A stretch of DNA of 64,000 bases, taken from NCBI GenBank assembly GCA_028386065.3, contig JAKUCV010003124.1:124001-188000 (forward strand), given 5' to 3'. This DNA comes from Turnera subulata. Lineage: Eukaryota; Streptophyta; Magnoliopsida; Malpighiales; Passifloraceae. Numbering within the stretch: position 1 is the first letter of the stretch; each line of letters begins with the position of its first letter. Positions 50,746 through 61,649 of this stretch are shown in pieces. Position numbers and translations under genes: made by a program. The notes under the pieces are model-generated. The model did no database searches and was not told the DNA's origin. It saw only the letters and a list, made by a program, of their open reading frames with translations.

Positions 50746-53514
50746 TGAGACGCCCCGACCCGTATTTACCGAACACAGTAAACACGTGCCGGAACTGTGA
50801 CAACCCAACCCAACATGACTCAGCATACAGTGTATACATCAAATATCCGGGCTCAACAGCCCATAATAAAAACAACAATAAAATCTCAACCGGCCCAATG
50901 GCCCAATAATAATAAAACAATGCACAGCGGAAGACTTATGAAACTCACATAAACACTGTATGCATCACAAATGCAAACTATGGATCCAAGCCTGTCCAAG
51001 GGATAACGCTGCAGCCTGTCTGGAATGCACCAATCCTGTACATGAAACAACTCATCCTACGGGATGAAAGCCCGCAGGTGAGGGGTGAGTCCGAAGTGCT
51101 CACGACAATGGAAAGACCATCAATATGGACACTAAAGTTACTCAAGGCCAAAAACAATAAAAAACCGACCAAAACAAATCCAAAGGACTCGAGTAAAATA
51201 CAATTATCCAATTTTATCTTTCTGGGCCCTGTCACGAATAAGCTAGGGTCGTACCAGGTTATCAACCTGTTCCTGGTGCCAGATCAAAAAGAACCCAGGG
51301 ATAGACATCCCAAAAATAACAAACCGGGATAGACATCCCAAGCATAGACATGCTTATCACACGAACCCAGATCATGGCCACCACAAAACAGTCTCTAACC
51401 ATCCGGTCGTACCTCTACTTACCACGTGACAATTACATACCGTCATTAAAAACAAACCGTAGGGATCGACATCCCTAACCAAAATCCCGGGATAGACATC
51501 CCATCCAAAATACCAAGGATCGACATCCTTGTCACAATTCATTAATTATTTCATTACTCTTAATCCGAAAAAAAACACAGAAAATCAACACGGGATAAAC
51601 ATCCCAAAAATACCCAACAAGACTTCCGGGATTAACATCCCGAACCAAAACACAGCAAAAGCACATTCGACAATGCACAATCATCAAAACATCATAACCG
51701 AGTAATATAGGCACATATTGAAGGAAATCCATCCTCACCTTGGCCGATTACTCAACTTCGGAGACAATGACCGGTCCGACGCCGGCTCCTCGGGAAACTG
51801 CCCGATATCCAAACCTATACACAAAATCATACATACACACATAAATGCACATAATCGGTATACTATGATGCCTATACGACGAAATTATCCATCCCGGTTT
51901 CTTATCCTTTATTATTTCCATTTATCGAAAATATTTAACCATAAATATATTCGAATATAATTTCGGTACTATACTTTAATTAAATTTTTTTTTTCAAAAT
52001 AATTTCATAAAATAACTATAATTATCCAAAATAATAATTACTATAATTTTCCAGAAAAATAATAACCTATTTATAATTTTCAGAGAATATATATAGTATT
52101 TATCTTTTTTCTAAATACATATACAATTTTATCTTCCAACACAAAATATAATTAACTCTAATTTCTAAAATACATATTCATATACATATACCATAATCAT
52201 AATTTCCAGACGAAAATTATATACATATTAATTTTTCAGAAATTAATTTTCAAGGTACATATATATTTTCCTAATTAATAATAGTTTCCAAAACAAAACT
52301 TAATTATTTAACCAAGTAAATATATTTATATTTTAATAAAAATTTCAGAATCAAATTGTCCATAATTTTCTAAAAACAAATATATAATTTTTTTCAAAAA
52401 TTGAATTCCAGAATATTAATAAAAGTATATATATATATAATTTGTTTTTTTTAATTAAAACCGGACTGGGCTGAACAGTACCAAGCCCAGGCTTGTACTG
52501 TGCCAAACCCAGCCGGCCCAATCACCAACCCAACCCAGGGAATACCAACTAGCCCAAAACAACAAGCCTACACTCACCCAGCCCATGATCCGAATTGTAG
52601 AAACGGGTCAAGTGACCCATCAACACCAAAACCGGGTCGTCAACCATTTGGTTGCAGCGATGGCGGCGGCAGTCGCGGCGAGGGGGCGAGGGAGACGAGG
52701 TGGCGGCGTGCTGAGGCGGCAAGGAAGGCCGGCAGCTGCTACTCGTGGCGGCGGCGTCGGCTGCAGGTGGGCACGGCGGTGCGAGCGCGATGGCAAGGAG
52801 GAGGCGAGGAAGGCGACGCGACGGCAAGCGAGGGTGGCACGGAACGGCGAGCTGGAGAGGTGGCTGACGGCGGCGGCGTGTCAGGGAGGAAGGGAAGAGA
52901 AGCAGTGGAGAGGGGTGACGGGTGACGGTGGCGAGGGATGTGGCCGGCGGCGTGCTCCTTCCCTTCCTTTCCTTTTCTTTTTTTTTTTCTTTTTTTTCTT
53001 TTTCCTTCTTTTCCCGGTTTCATTTTTCTTCTCTTCTCTCTTTTTTTCTTTTCTTTTTCTTCCCTCTTTTTCTCTTTTCCTCACCATTTTCTTTTCTCTC
53101 CTCTCTTCTTTTTCTCTCTTTTTCTTTTTCTTTCTTTTTTTTCTTCTACTCTCCTCCTCTCTTCTGCCGGCTTTAAACTGGTTTCTTTTTTTTTTTTTTT
53201 TACTATTAAGCATGTGAGCTCAAATAATGCAAATCCGTCCATATTACGGACGAGTCCGATCCGGACCAGAAAATAACCGGTACCTCCTTAGTTATTTTTC
53301 GGTGTGATTTTCTGAGAAATTCCGAAACCCGAAAAATACCAACTTAGTTCCGAAAAATCCGCGGGAAAATCACGAGCGCGGGAAAACTCTCGGTTTCGAA
53401 AACGATTCCCGATTTACCTTGAATTAATTACCCAAGATTAATTCTTTCGGTAATTCACTGTATAACGGCTTTAACAGTCCCGGTAAAAATCCAAATTTTA
53501 CCCGGGCTGTTACA
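50746..53514 (-). repeat. 3' LTR of the giant-LTR element
   Basis: Minus strand begins TGTAACAGCCCGGGTAAA at 53514 and ends GGTCGGGGCGTCTCA at 50746. Contains a purine-rich sense tract (53150-52965), a GC-rich part (52650-52950), an AT-rich part and the hairpin array 51298-51642. Plus-strand frames near 52500 and 52585 are compositional artefacts. Confidence 0.9.
51298..51642 (+). repeat. Hairpin array of the 3' LTR
   Basis: Eight inverted repeats with a four-base loop: GGGATAGACATCCC (51298, 51326, 51489), AAGCATAGACATGCTT (51340-51355), TAGGGATCGACATCCCTA (51460-51477), CAAGGATCGACATCCTTG (51514-51531), GGGATAAACATCCC (about 51592) and CGGGATTAACATCCCG (51627-51642). Confidence 0.85.
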
Positions 53515-53657
53515 TTCTACCCACCTTAAAAAGAATTTCGTCCCCGAAATTCCGTCTTTCCGTGGGTCCTACCACGATAAGCTTCTGGCACACTCTGCCA
53601 GGTGTCCAAACTCAACATGAGATTCTGCTTATACCCTTAAGCGACATCTCATCCGCT

Positions 53658-53665
53658 TATAAATA
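53658..53665 (+). promoter_or_regulatory. TATA box of antisense unit 1
   Basis: TATAAATA, 42 bases before the ATG at 53700, on the strand opposite to the retrotransposon's sense strand. Confidence 0.55.
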
Positions 53666-53699
53666 CCAATCCTCACAGCTGAGTCATTCATTCTCAGCC

Positions 53700-54077
53700 A
53701 TGGACTCTCCACTTCGTTTTCGAACGACTTCAGACTCCGAGAACAACAGCTACATCGGCGGCACTGCTTTCCCGACAAGCTCCGATGAAGAGCCTCCAAA
53801 GAAGCGATTCAAGACTAACATCTTCGGTCTGGAGGAGCACATGGTGGTCTCCCCAAAGCGACGGAAGAAGCGTGCCAGCAAGAAAGCTGAGGACAAGAAA
53901 GGCAAGGCGATAGCTGAAAGCAGCACACCGCAACAGAAGTTGACGCAGCTGAATGTCTCCCTGAGGAAGATCAGCTCGGCGGTGGCACAAATTGAACTAG
54001 CGTGCGCGGAGCTGTTCCCTCACCTGAGGAACGTCCAACAGCTTGTAAAAGATCTTGAGAAGCAAGTAGCTCCGTAG
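53700..54077 (+). CDS. Antisense ORF 1 of the giant-LTR element: basic coiled-coil protein, 125 residues
   Basis: Unknown function. The ATG at 53700 is in good context (GCCATGG) and follows a TATA box. The protein begins MDSPLRFRTTSDSENNS and has two basic clusters suited to nuclear import (PPKKRFK and SPKRRKKRASKKAEDKKGK). It ends in a predicted amphipathic helix (LTQLNVSLRKISSAVAQIEL to LVKDLEKQVAP). Third codon positions are clearly G/C-biased, unlike the AT-rich flanks, which favours real coding history. AATAAATAAAATAAA just after the stop could end the transcript. It lies next to the 3' LTR, the same place and strand as the antisense ORFs reported for Tat-lineage (Ogre/Retand) elements, but I see no homology to those. 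A longer frame begins at 53562 with GTG and is not preferred. Confidence 0.5.
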   Translation: MDSPLRFRTTSDSENNSYIGGTAFPTSSDEEPPKKRFKTNIFGLEEHMVVSPKRRKKRASKKAEDKKGKAIAESSTPQQKLTQLNVSLRKISSAVAQIELACAELFPHLRNVQQLVKDLEKQVAP

Positions 54078-54105
54078 AGCACTTCTTCTCTGTTGTAACA
54101 CCTTT

Positions 54106-54122
54106 ATGAAATAAATAAAATA
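54106..54122 (+). terminator. Candidate poly(A) signal of antisense unit 1
   Basis: Overlapping AATAAA motifs about 30-45 bases after the stop at 54077. Confidence 0.45.
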
Positions 54123-54820
54123 AATTTCCTTTTTAAATCAAAATTCTCTTGTGTTAAGAAATCTTGTGTTAAATAGGAAAACAAAACATGTCAAGGCAGA
54201 TTAAAATCAACCATAAGATTATAAAATCAAATATAAAGGAATCAAAAATTAAAACTCAGTTAACAAAATCAAAACAGAAAGAAATTAAAACAAAACATGT
54301 TTCCATGAACGGTGTTCGTATCGGACGTGAACATCCTCGAATCACGAAACGTACCGTACAACTAACGGTGACGTCGGTTAACCTCGTGAAAAAGATACCC
54401 GTTAACTCGGAAGGCGATGATCACGAGCACGTCCTGTGTCCCTCGAAAGAAACATTACCCACTTGTTCACAATTGTCCGCATAAGCCAAAAACGTCTGTC
54501 GAGTCTCGTATCTCTCCACGATGTCCGAACAGCTGTAAACTTGTCGCACATGTACTCCACTCGAGTTGTGGTCCCATCCGTCCAGCCACAACGGTCACGG
54601 ATGCATGTGATAAAAGATGCAAGAGAATATAGTAAGACCATAAAAACAAAAGACAAGGTAGCCAGAGCGAAAGAAAATCATGAGTTAGGAAAAGCCTGAA
54701 AAACTCTGGCACGGTAATCCGAAAAACGCGTAAAGTGACCAAGCAATAAATAAAGCAACGGTAAAATTCAAAAAGCAAGATCTTGAAAATCAAAAACGCT
54801 AATCACGCTCCCCATAAGAG

Positions 54821-54828
54821 TATAAAAG
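54821..54828 (+). promoter_or_regulatory. TATA box of antisense unit 2
   Basis: TATAAAAG, about 113 bases before the ATG at 54934. A TGACGTC palindrome (bZIP/as-1 type) sits further upstream near 54369. Confidence 0.5.
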
Positions 54829-54933
54829 AAGGAGCGGTGATGTGTAAATTATCAAAAGCATAAAGCAACAAAACCATTCTGAAAAACAAAAACGCAACGC
54901 TCCAAAAACAGAATCCCACACGTTCCAATCAAG

Positions 54934-55466
54934 ATGCCTACTCCCTCTTCCGTTTTCTTCGTCGAAGGTGCCAACCTAAGCAGAAGGAATCGTCTGGTCT
55001 ACAGCATGGTCAACGANCAGCAAACTCCGTGATGTTCTTCATCTCGGATAGGCTTCAAGAGTTCAACCTGGAGTCCACTTGCCAGACTGTGGAGCAAGGC
55101 GCTTACTACCAGCTCTCAATGACAGCCCAGAGCATACCCAGAATGACTCGGCTACCTCCAACCTGGCCAAAGGTACGGCTACTGGTGTGGAACTGCAGAG
55201 GAGTGGCAAGGCGTGCCCAAGAGTTCTCACGAACCCTGAGGGACTTGAAGAACCAGTACAAGCCCAACATGGTTCTTCTGACGGAGACGCAATGGCAACC
55301 ACGGGACGATCACGATCTCATCCCACTCCGGTTCCCTCAAGCTAACCGGTTCGAGATTCCTGGCCAGCGCGACAGAGGCGGCATGTGGTTCTCTTGGAGC
55401 GACAGAGTCACGGTCAATGTCAACAGTGACGCAAACAGCTTCGTGTCAACGTCGTTGCAAACCGTT
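54934..55466 (+). pseudogene. Antisense ORF 2: partial endonuclease/exonuclease/phosphatase (EEP) protein, frame-broken at an N
   Basis: An ATG at 54934 opens MPTPSSVFFVEGANLSRRNR. The frame changes near the ambiguous base N at 55017; the next frame continues as MFFISDRLQEFNLESTC. It then carries an EEP-fold start: VRLLVWNCRGVARRAQEF (the N of NCRG is the usual first active-site residue), NMVLLTETQW (metal-binding Glu) and GGMWFSWSDRVTVNV. It stops being protein-like at about 55466, where AT-rich DNA begins, so at most the first half of the fold is present. LINE endonucleases have this layout, but no reverse transcriptase follows, and the leader with TATA box is not LINE-like. The break may be a sequencing ambiguity. 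A splice donor at 55470 (GTATTT) is also conceivable. Confidence 0.5.
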
Positions 55467-55759
55467 GAATGTATTTTCTATTTTTATAAATTATTAAAAA
55501 TCAATGTATTATTTTCTTTTTTATAAAATATCATGTAATATTTTCCTTTTGTAATATCAGTACTTGCAATATTAATAATATTTGTATTCTCGCATAAATT
55601 ATGGCATCATTACCTCATATGCGTATGTTCCGCGACAGCTGGCGTCCCTTGACTGGATCCATAATGCACTAACTAAAAATGATATAAAATAAATAAACAA
55701 CTGGAGCGAACTATGCAAACAAGGACTCAAACACACAAAACTTCCCAACAAGACCTAAC

Positions 55760-55775
55760 GCCCGCTCCGCTACCA
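55760..55775 (-). other. Primer binding site of the giant-LTR element
   Basis: Minus strand TGGTAGCGGAGCGGG, three bases inside the 5' LTR boundary. It resembles the initiator-Met tRNA site TGGTATCAGAGC with two differences. Confidence 0.65.
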
Positions 55776-55778
55776 AAA

Positions 55779-58567
55779 TGAGACGCCCCGACCCGTATTT
55801 ACCGAACACAGTAAACACGTGCCGGAACTGTGACAACCCAACCCAACATGACTCAGCATACAGTGTATACAACAAATATCCGGGCTCAACAGCCCATAAT
55901 AAAAACAACAATAAAATCTCAACCGGCCCAATGGCCCAATAATAATAAAACAATGCACAGCGGAAGACTTATGAAACTCACATAAACATTGTATGCATCA
56001 CAAATGCAAACTATGGATCCAAGCCTGTCCAAGGGATAACGCTGCAGCCTGTCTGGAATGCACCAATCCTGTACATGAAACAACTCATCCTACGGGATGA
56101 AAGCCTGCAGGTGAGGGGTGAGTCCGAAGTGCTCACGACAATGGAAAGACCATCAATATGGACACTAAAGTTACTCAAGGCCAAAAACAATCAAAAACCG
56201 ACCAAAACAAATCCAAAGGACTCGAGTAAAATACAATTATCCAATTTTATCTTTCCGGGCCCTGTCACAAATAAGCTAGGGTCGTACCAGGTTATCAACC
56301 TGTTCCTGGTGCCAGATCAAAAAGAACCCAGGGATAGACATCCCAAAAAATAACAAACCGGGATAGACATCCCAAGCATAGACATGCTTATCACACGAAC
56401 CCAGATCATGGCCACCACAAAACAGTCTCTAACCATCCGGTCGTACCTCTACTTACCACGTGACAATTATATACCGTCATTAAAAACAAACCGTAGGGAT
56501 CGACATCCCTAACCAAAATCCCGGGATAGACATCCCATCCAAAATACCAAGGATCGACATCCTTGTCACAATTCATTAATTATTTCATTACTCTTAATCC
56601 GAAAAAAAACACAGAAAATCAACACGGGATAAACATCCCAAAAATACCCAACAAGACTTCTGGGATTAACATCCCGAACCAAAACACAGCAAAAGCACAT
56701 TCGACAATGCACAATCATCAAAACATCATAACCGAGTAATATAGGCACATATTGAAGGAAATCCATCCTCACCTTGGCCGATTACTCAACTTCGGAGACA
56801 ATGACCGGTCCGACGCCGGCTCCTCGGGAAACTGCCCGATATCCAAACCTATACACAAAATCATACATACACACATAAATGCACATAATCGGTATACTAT
56901 GATGCCTATACGACGAAATTATCCATCCCGGTTACTTATCCTTTATTATTTCCATTTATCGAAAATATTTAACCATACGTATATCCGAATATAATTTCGG
57001 TACTATACTTTAATTAAAATTCTTTTTTTCAAAATTATTTCATAAAATAACTATAATTATCCAAAATAATAATTACTATAATTTTCCAGAAAAATAATAA
57101 CCTATTTATAATTTTCAGAGAATATATATAGTATTTATCTTTTTTCTAAATACATATACAATTTTATCTTCCAACACAAAATGTAATTAACTCTAATTTC
57201 CAAAATACATATTCATATACATATACCATAATCATAATTTCCAGACAAAAATTATATACATATTAATTTTTTAGAAATTAATTTTCAAGGTACATATATA
57301 TTTTCCTAATTAATAATAGTTTCCAAAACAAAACTTAATTATTTAACCAAGTAAATGTATTTATATTTTAATAAAAAATTTCAGAATCAAATTGTCCATA
57401 ATTTTCTCAAAATAAATATATAATTTTTTTCAAAAATTGAATTCCAGAATATTAATAAAAGTATATATATATAATTTGTTTTTTTAATTAAAACCGGACT
57501 GGGCTGAACATTACCAAGCCCAGGCTTGTACTGTGCCAAACCCAGCCGGCCCAATCACCAACCCAACCCAGGGAATACCAACTAGCCCAAAACAACAAGC
57601 CTACACTCACCCAGCCCATGATCCGAATTGTAGAAACGGGTCAAGTGACCCATCAACACCAAAACCGGGTCGTCAACCATTCGGTTGCAGCGATGGCGGG
57701 GCGAAGGCGGCGGCAGTCGCGGCGAGGGGGCGAGGGAGACGAGGTTGCGGCGTGCTGACGCGGCAAGGAAGGCCGGCAGCTGCTACTCGTGGCGGCGGCG
57801 TCGGCTGCAGGTGGGTACGGCGGTGCGAGCGCGATGGCAAGGAGGAGGCGAGGAAGGCGACGCGACGACAAGCGAGGGTGGCACAGAACGGCGAGCTGGA
57901 GAGGTGGCTGACGGCGGCTGCGTGTCAGGGAGGAAGGGAAGAGATGCAGTGGAGAGGGGTGACGGGTGACGGTGGCGAGGGATGTGGCCGGCGGCGTGCT
58001 CCTTCCCTTCCTTTCCTTTTCTTTTTTTTTCTTTCTTTTTTTTTTCTTTTTCCTTCTTTTCCCGGTTTCATTTTTCTTCTCTTCTCTCTTTTTTTCTTTT
58101 CTTTTTCTTCCCTCTTTTTCTCTTTTCCTCTCCATTTTCTTTTCTCTCCTCTCTTCTTTTTCTCTCTTTTTCTTTTTCTTTCTTTTTTTTTTCTTCTGCT
58201 CTCCTCCTCTCTTCTGCCGGCTTTAAACTGGTTTCTTTTTTTTTATTTTTTTTACTATTAAGCATGTGAGCTCAAATAATGCAAATCCGTCCATATTACG
58301 GGCGAGTCTGATCCGGACCAGAAAATAACCGATACCTCCTTAGTTATTTTCCGGTGTGATTTTCCGAGAAATTCCGAAACCCGAAAAATACCAACTTAGT
58401 TTCCGAAAAATCCGCGGGAAAATCACAAGCGCGGGAAAACTCTCGGTTTCGAAAAAGATTCCCGATTTACCTTGAATTAATTACCCAAGATTAATTCTTT
58501 CGGTAATTCACTGTATAACGGCTTTAACAGTCCCGGTAAAAATCCAAATTTTACCCGGGCTGTTACA
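55779..58567 (-). repeat. 5' LTR of the giant-LTR element
   Basis: Near-identical partner of 50746-53514, with the same hairpin array (56331-56676), GC-rich part and purine-rich sense tract. It differs by a short insertion near 57697 and scattered substitutions. Confidence 0.9.
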
Positions 58568-58572
58568 TTATT

Positions 58573-58850
58573 TTTTTCGTTATTTTTTATTATTTTATTT
58601 GGATGCCATATTTTTTCAAGATTGTTTTTTCTGGCAAGTCAAGGTATTTATTTTATTTTTTTGCATCTTTTTTATTTATATTTTTAAAACTGGTAAAAAA
58701 AACAACAGGCATCAATATTGTTTTTTTTAACAACTCAAGGTATTTTTTGGCCTCTTTTTCATTATTTTATTTATATTTCTCTTGCGGGTAAAAAGAATCG
58801 ATTCGCACCACTATTGTTTTTTGGAAACTCAAGGTACTTTTTGAATGTAA
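58573..58850 (+). repeat. 96-base minisatellite, about three copies
   Basis: Units end CAAGTCAAGGTATTTATT, AACTCAAGGTATTTTTTGG and AACTCAAGGTACTTTTTG, about 96 bases apart, each preceded by an ATTGTTTTTT stretch and a GGTAAAAA motif. Confidence 0.65.
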
Positions 58851-60078
58851 TACATGCAGAAATCGTCGTAGGCCAACATGCGGAGAAAAATATTTTTCAG
58901 CCGAAGATACCTCTTTCTCCACAAAAAATGAAGGCTACCCATTCAACTTTATAAGAAAACAATTCCAATTAGAATGCATTTTGCTATTACTATAAATACG
59001 GCACAATGACAAACAATACTGCATGTGGGTGTGTATCTACCACAAGATGTGTTTACACATAATGAGCTATATGTTATTCTATCTAGAGGAATTTCTATGT
59101 CAATAACTAATGTTATAATTAGGAAGGAGTATACTCATGGGAGGAACACACAAACTGTGACACCCGGGGTCGATGAGGGCGGGAAGTGTACGCCAGTATA
59201 GGGATGAGGATGGCAAGGAGCGACTTCTGGCAGGCTTCTCGACGGAGGGGCACATGAATGAACCGAATCCACACTGAAATAGGAGAGATCTTGAGACTAT
59301 AGGGTTGGGGCTGCACAGTTTGGGCAATTTCGTAATTATACGGGTATATGACTTTATAATTAAAAATAGCTCAAATGAAGTGATATCGAGGTTGTGCAGG
59401 TATGGGACTGTACGATTGCGAATAGCTTAAATGGTTTGATGGGTAATAATTATATCAACACGGTGCACCTACCCTTTCGGTGCTCATTCCATAAAAGCTA
59501 CCTCCTGGAAAGCTTTTGTCGAAAATATGCGAGTGAGGACAAAGCATGTTGGAAAGATCACGTGTTGGAAGAAGTTAGATTTATCTTTAATGCATTCATT
59601 TTTTTTATAATGTATTTTTTACTATCATTTAGTTGCAAAATTATTTTCTATTGAAAATTTTAGTAACTTAGTACCTTGCAAATTTTATTCCCTATGTTAT
59701 TGAAGTAATACAAATAAATTAAAAAGTGCATATACTACTAAAAAAATTATTTAAGACAAAATATGTAAATTTTCAGCTCGTAGAAGAAGTATGGAGATTT
59801 AATGAACAATTGTTGAATATTTTTCTTCGTAAAAATGCAATTAAAAATTTAATTTGTGTACAAATAATTAATAAAAATATTACAAAATAAAATGTCAAAA
59901 AATATAAATATGAGCTATGTATAATAAAAGGAGAAGCAGTTAAAATACAAAATTTCCAAAAAACAATACTATACGAGTGTTTATAAAAAAAGGTCAAGGT
60001 TATTAATTAAAATATTTAGTTTTACACAAAAAGTAAGCAGATCTATTTATTTTTTGTATAGGTAAAAAGAACTATCGA
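58851..60078. other. Intergenic region with LTR-like debris
   Basis: TGTGACACCCGGGGTCGATG at 59156 resembles the start of another gypsy LTR, but no partner or end was found. The remainder is AT-rich with no exon. Confidence 0.35.
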
Positions 60079-60371
60079 TCTATACTATATATAAAAGTTT
60101 GAATTCAGCTAAACAGCAAAAAATAAAAATTAAGCAGATCTATTTATTTTATCTAAGACAATTAATTGAAATGATTTTTTTTGTTAAAAAATGACATGTC
60201 TTATATTAAAATAGGATCAATGACTGATTTGAAATTAGGAAAAAATTATTAATAATTCATCTTACTTTATTTACTCATAAATTGACATGATCAACCTTAC
60301 AGAAAATTTTATATTTATAATCGTGTCATACATTATAAAAATCACGTGCATCGCCCGTGGATAGAAACTAG
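60079..60371 (+). mobile_element. Short non-autonomous Helitron, 293 bp
   Basis: Starts TCTATACTATATATAAAAG and ends with a hairpin (CACG 60343-60346 with CGTG 60356-60359) followed by ATAGAAA-type spacer and CTAG at 60368-60371, between host A and T. No coding capacity. Confidence 0.75.
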
Positions 60372-61050
60372 TAATTTATAAAAATATAAGTGCTCACTAA
60401 ATGGGGGTAAATAGAGACCCCACAACATCACCGCTACAGTAAGCCCGAGATCGGCCCAAGAGGACCCTGTAAAACATGCAACTCTCAAAGGAAAAGATAG
60501 AGCCCACAAAGGCGAAGCAGTGACAATTCGAACACCATAATTTTTTTTCATAAAAATAATTGTGTCTAAATAGTTCAATTATTTCATGATCCAAATAAGA
60601 TTTGCCGACATCTAATACGGAGAGAAAGGAAGATAATGTATAAAAATACTATTTTTTTTTAGAATTATAAAATACCAAATTTATTTATCAACTATTTAAC
60701 CGTAAGTGTGGGCGTGATCATTTTAATTGTCAATTGTTTTCTACTGACAAGTAGGACTAAAGATGTAGATTATGCACAGCACGACAGACACCTGCAAAGA
60801 AAAAAAATGTTTTGACAAAAAAAAAAACCAAAAAAAAAGAAGCAAAGACACCAATGTGTCCTGGTACACCGGGGATGCAAGCAAGCAAAAGAAGGCAAGG
60901 ACAGGAGAGAATGTCACTGTAGAGTGTAGCAGACAAAAAGACCCAGAAGGGGCAGGGCAGAGGCGTATCAGTTCCACATGGAAAATTCCAAAGAGCACAA
61001 GCAGATATTTGCAGCCTTAAGACGTAGACACAAAGCCACGAGCTTAACTC
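60372..61050. other. Spacer upstream of the ORG1-like gene
   Basis: No gene seen. An A-rich low-complexity tract lies at 60797-60850. Confidence 0.4.
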
Positions 61051-61646
61051 ATGGCGTTAGCGTTCTCGCCTCACTCTCTCCCGCAACTCTCACGCTCTTC
61101 TCCTCTTCTTCCCATTTATAATACATACACATACACATACACACACACCACCACTACTCCTCCTAATCCTCCTGCCTCATGTTCATTATCCCCACTTTCC
61201 CCCCTTTCTTTTTATGGTACGTCTTATAATAAAATCTCATTTATTTATTCTCTCCACTTTGTATGATCCATTTGATTGGTTGTTGACTTTTTTCAAACGC
61301 CGGAGATGATGCAATAGTTTTCTGCTTCCCGAACTGTGATTGAGTGTTAATAAAGATGCGCTCTTGATGTGCCTACTATGATCTGTTCTGTCAAATTCAT
61401 GACTTGACTGGAGAAACCCAACAAAAAGAAACAATCTTGTGAGGTTAAGAATTGGGTTTGATGATCAAAACTCAAAACTATGGGGGAATGGAGTTCAAAG
61501 AGCTTATTGTTCAAATGCTCTAGAATTTTTTTTATTGGAGTGCAATTGTTTTTTTTTTTTTTGTTGTGTGGATATTTTAATCCAAGGAGACTCTTATGAA
61601 CACTAATTTGGCTATTGTTGTTGTTTTTGCATGGTCAGAGGTGTGA
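61051..61646 (+). promoter_or_regulatory. Candidate upstream ORF or alternative first exon of the ORG1-like gene
   Basis: An ATG at 61051 opens a Ser/Pro/Thr-rich, transit-peptide-like stretch (MALAFSPHSLPQLSRSSPLL). A GT donor at 61217 and AG acceptor at 61638 would splice it in frame toward the main ATG, but TGA at 61644-61646 ends it three bases before that ATG. Using the next acceptor (61640) also terminates. Confidence 0.45.
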
Positions 61647-61649
61647 TTA

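Larger units (their letters stand above)
50746..58567 (-). mobile_element. Complete non-autonomous giant-LTR retrotransposon, copy C/D (7.8 kb)
   Basis: Sense direction is the minus strand. The 5' LTR is 55779-58567 (2789 bases), the internal domain 53515-55778 (2264 bases), the 3' LTR 50746-53514 (2769 bases). A five-base duplication TTATT flanks it (50741-50745, 58568-58572). The LTRs look nearly identical by eye apart from a few substitutions and small indels, so insertion was recent. The primer binding site TGGTAGCGGAGCGGG starts three bases after the 5' LTR. The polypurine tract AAGGTGGGTAGAA abuts the 3' LTR. Just before it a frame reads RRNFGDEILFKVGRM and stops in the LTR, resembling the end of a Ty3/gypsy pol. 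No gag, protease, RT or integrase remains. Internal coding potential lies on the opposite strand. Confidence 0.9.

Noticed and set aside
52500..53217. Long plus-strand frames with Gly/Arg-rich then Phe-rich products
   Set aside because: They run through the GC-rich part and the pyrimidine tract of the LTR and recur in the other LTR (57533-58261); composition explains them.
53562..53699. N-terminal extension of antisense ORF 1
   Set aside because: It begins with GTG and lies upstream of the TATA box, so the ATG at 53700 is the better start.
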